Assembly: GCA_016782445.1 (NCBI GenBank)
Contig: JADHYM010000008.1
Location: 1 to 43,492, forward strand
Origin: Candidatus Omnitrophota bacterium
Lineage (GTDB): Bacteria > Omnitrophota > Gorgyraeia > JABMRN01 > RBG-13-46-9
Length of the DNA stretch: 43,492 nt
Reading direction: 5' to 3'
In this document: piece by piece, positions 42,082-43,492 of the stretch
How the letters are laid out: each line of letters starts with the position of its first letter
Position numbering within the stretch: position 1 is the stretch's first letter
Program-made: the position numbers and the translations under genes
The notes under the pieces: model-generated
What the model was told of the DNA's origin: nothing
What the model saw: only the letters and a program-made list of their open reading frames with translations
Database searches by the model: none

Positions 42082-43299
42082 ATGCCAACATATAAATATC
42101 TTGCGAAAGAAAAAACCGGAAAAACGCTAAAAGGTGTTTTTGAAGCCGCTTCGAAGGAAGAGGCCGTAGAGATGCTTCGAAAAAAGGACGTTGTAATTGT
42201 ATCACTGGAAGAGGCAAAAAAAGGAGCTTCATCCATCTCTGGATTTAAGTTCAATAAGGGCATAAAATTAGACGAGCTTGTAATATTTTCACGCCAGCTC
42301 GCCACGATGGTCGACGCCGGAATTCCCATCGTAAATGCCCTCGACATACTGGGAGAACAGATCGAAAACGTGTCCTTCAAACAGGTTATCTCAAAGATCA
42401 GGGATGATGTTGAGACCGGGTCGAGCCTCTCAGAGGCATTTGCTAAGCACGCGAATATTTTTTCCGACCTTTTTATCAATATGGTAAGGGCAGGGGAGTC
42501 AAGCGGTATGCTGGATGAGATATTGGACAGGGTTGCCATGTATCTTGAAAAAACGTCATCGCTTCAGAAAAAAATAAAATCAGCGCTAGTCTATCCCGTA
42601 GCCGTCGTTATCATGGCGCTTGGCATTACGGCTTTTTTGATGCTTAATGTTATACCGGTCTTTAAGGATATTTATGAAGGCTTCGGTGCGACCTTGCCTA
42701 CGCCCACAGCGGTTCTTCTCGCAATAAGCGACTTCATGCGGCACTATTTTTACGTAGCCATTGTTTTCGCGGTTGCAGCCGGCTTTGCCATTTTGCGTTA
42801 TATAAAAACAGATAAGGGAGGGCTTGCCCTTGACAGGCTCAAGCTCAATATGCCGATTTTTGGTGTTCTTGCAAAAAAAATAGCCGTGGGAAAATTTACC
42901 CGTACGCTATCAACGTTAATACGAAGCGGCGTTCCCATTTTGGATTCTCTTGATATCGTAGGGAAAACTGCCGGGAACAGGGTCATAGAGATAGCAGTAG
43001 AGAGCGTGCGACAGAATGTTAAGGAGGGCGAGGCCATATCAGAGCCGCTGGCAAAAAGCGGGGTTTTTCCTCCCATGGTCGTGCGCATGGTGTCAGTAGG
43101 TGAGCAGACAGGGGAACTCGAGAAAATGCTCACAAAAATAGCGGATTTTTACGACGACCAGGTTGACGCTGCAGTAAGCGGGCTCACGAGCCTCATCGAG
43201 CCGCTTATAATAGCGTTCTTAGGCATTGTTGTAGGCGGCATCGTTATCTGCATGTTCCTTCCGATCCTTAAAATCACTAGTGTTGTCGGCGCCGGCTAA
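42082..43299 (+). CDS. pilC: Type IV pilus inner-membrane platform protein PilC (GspF family)
   Basis: PilC is the inner-membrane platform on which PilB and PilT act. The 405-residue protein starts with YKYLAKEKTGKTLKGVFEA and has the two repeated GspF domains. The first is around 68-190 (FSRQLATMVDAGIPIVNALDIL, FINMVRAGESSGMLDEIL). The second is around 270-390 (FTRTLSTLIRSGVPILDSLDIVG, MVRMVSVGEQTGELEKML). Membrane helices lie near 170-193, 215-240 and at the C-terminus (LIIAFLGIVVGGIVICMFLPI). The length is typical. The gene is complete and closes the visible operon; pilins and pilMNOPQ are not in the window. Confidence 0.95.
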   Translation: MPTYKYLAKEKTGKTLKGVFEAASKEEAVEMLRKKDVVIVSLEEAKKGASSISGFKFNKGIKLDELVIFSRQLATMVDAGIPIVNALDILGEQIENVSFKQVISKIRDDVETGSSLSEAFAKHANIFSDLFINMVRAGESSGMLDEILDRVAMYLEKTSSLQKKIKSALVYPVAVVIMALGITAFLMLNVIPVFKDIYEGFGATLPTPTAVLLAISDFMRHYFYVAIVFAVAAGFAILRYIKTDKGGLALDRLKLNMPIFGVLAKKIAVGKFTRTLSTLIRSGVPILDSLDIVGKTAGNRVIEIAVESVRQNVKEGEAISEPLAKSGVFPPMVVRMVSVGEQTGELEKMLTKIADFYDDQVDAAVSGLTSLIEPLIIAFLGIVVGGIVICMFLPILKITSVVGAG

Positions 43300-43380
43300 G
43301 TAATCGCCCGCTGCTTTCGGGGCACTCCTTAAGACGACTTGATACTAAGAGGGTTACGGGCATTGCTTTCGCTTGACGTT

Positions 43381-43430
43381 TCCGCCAGAGGCGGACCCGC
43401 CTCGGGCGGGCGCTCGGGGATACGCGCCCC
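43381..43430. repeat. Tandem short palindromes downstream of pilC
   Basis: Three small stem-loops follow one another: TCCGCC-AGA-GGCGGA (43381-43395), CCCGCC-TCG-GGCGGG (43396-43410) and GGGG...CCCC (43416-43430). The first two have the same arm length and 3-base loop as the palindrome at 2971-2989. The rest of the tail to 43492 contains no recognisable gene. It may be the edge of a structured intergenic repeat or a transcript end; no T-tract was seen. Confidence 0.6.
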
Positions 43431-43492
43431 TCGCTCACTCTACAAAAGTCGCTCATGCCCTACTGCGCAAAAGATTGCCCGCCTGACCGGAC

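Overview
The window is a dense, almost entirely plus-strand block of bacterial core genes. It carries a complete peptidoglycan and division (dcw) cluster, a rod-shape (mre) cluster and a type IV pilus assembly operon. MurE has the Asn-Pro-Arg signature of meso-diaminopimelate ligases. With mreBCD, a PilT/PilB/PilC system and lipoprotein maturation genes, this suggests a rod-shaped, probably diderm bacterium. A MurC-MurB fusion, lysine-rich A-tract coding style, many palindromic intergenic elements and a dcw cluster ending at ftsA without ftsZ point to an uncultivated lineage. My best guess is Omnitrophota/OP3 or a neighbour in the PVC radiation; this is inference, not proof.

Layout. 1-180: edge of an insertion sequence, probably IS481-like, on the minus strand. 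280-1566: a polytopic GT87-type glycosyltransferase. 1620-3525: tRNA-Val(CAC), a coiled-coil/zinc-ribbon protein, an RNase HI-like protein and the RNase P RNA. 3654-19807: strong promoter, MraZ boxes, mraZ, a 56-residue unrecognised ORF, rsmH, ftsL, ftsI, murE, murF, mraY, murD, ftsW, murG, murC-murB, ddl, ftsQ and ftsA. 20001-28889: a housekeeping run (yggS, proC, yggT, mtnP, a PfkB kinase, ileS, a DksA/TraR protein, lspA, lgt, an RluD-type synthase). 29036-30322: aroA. 30319-35581: mreB, mreC, mreD, PBP2, rodA. 35588-43299: a degenerate GGDEF membrane protein, pilT, a free-standing MshEN-like domain, two pilB-type ATPases and pilC. 43300-43492: palindrome-rich intergenic tail.

How it fits together. 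The dcw genes carry UDP-MurNAc from MurB/MurC through MurD/E/F, with D-Ala-D-Ala from Ddl, to lipid I (MraY) and lipid II (MurG). Septal FtsW/FtsI or elongation RodA/PBP2 then polymerise and cross-link it. Most adjacent genes overlap by 1-23 bases or are separated by a few bases, so long polycistronic messages are likely. Four promoters of nearly identical form (TTGACA, 17-base spacer, TATTAT-like box) mark the mraZ, yggS, mreB and pilus operons.

Most notable: ftsA is short, lacks roughly the stretch corresponding to subdomain 2B, and is not followed by ftsZ; a palindromic intergenic element occurs twice (19841-19978 and 28907-29020); a heptad-repeat hairpin lies inside the dcw cluster (13605-13678); and the pilus operon pairs an inactive-looking GGDEF protein with a stand-alone MshEN-like domain.
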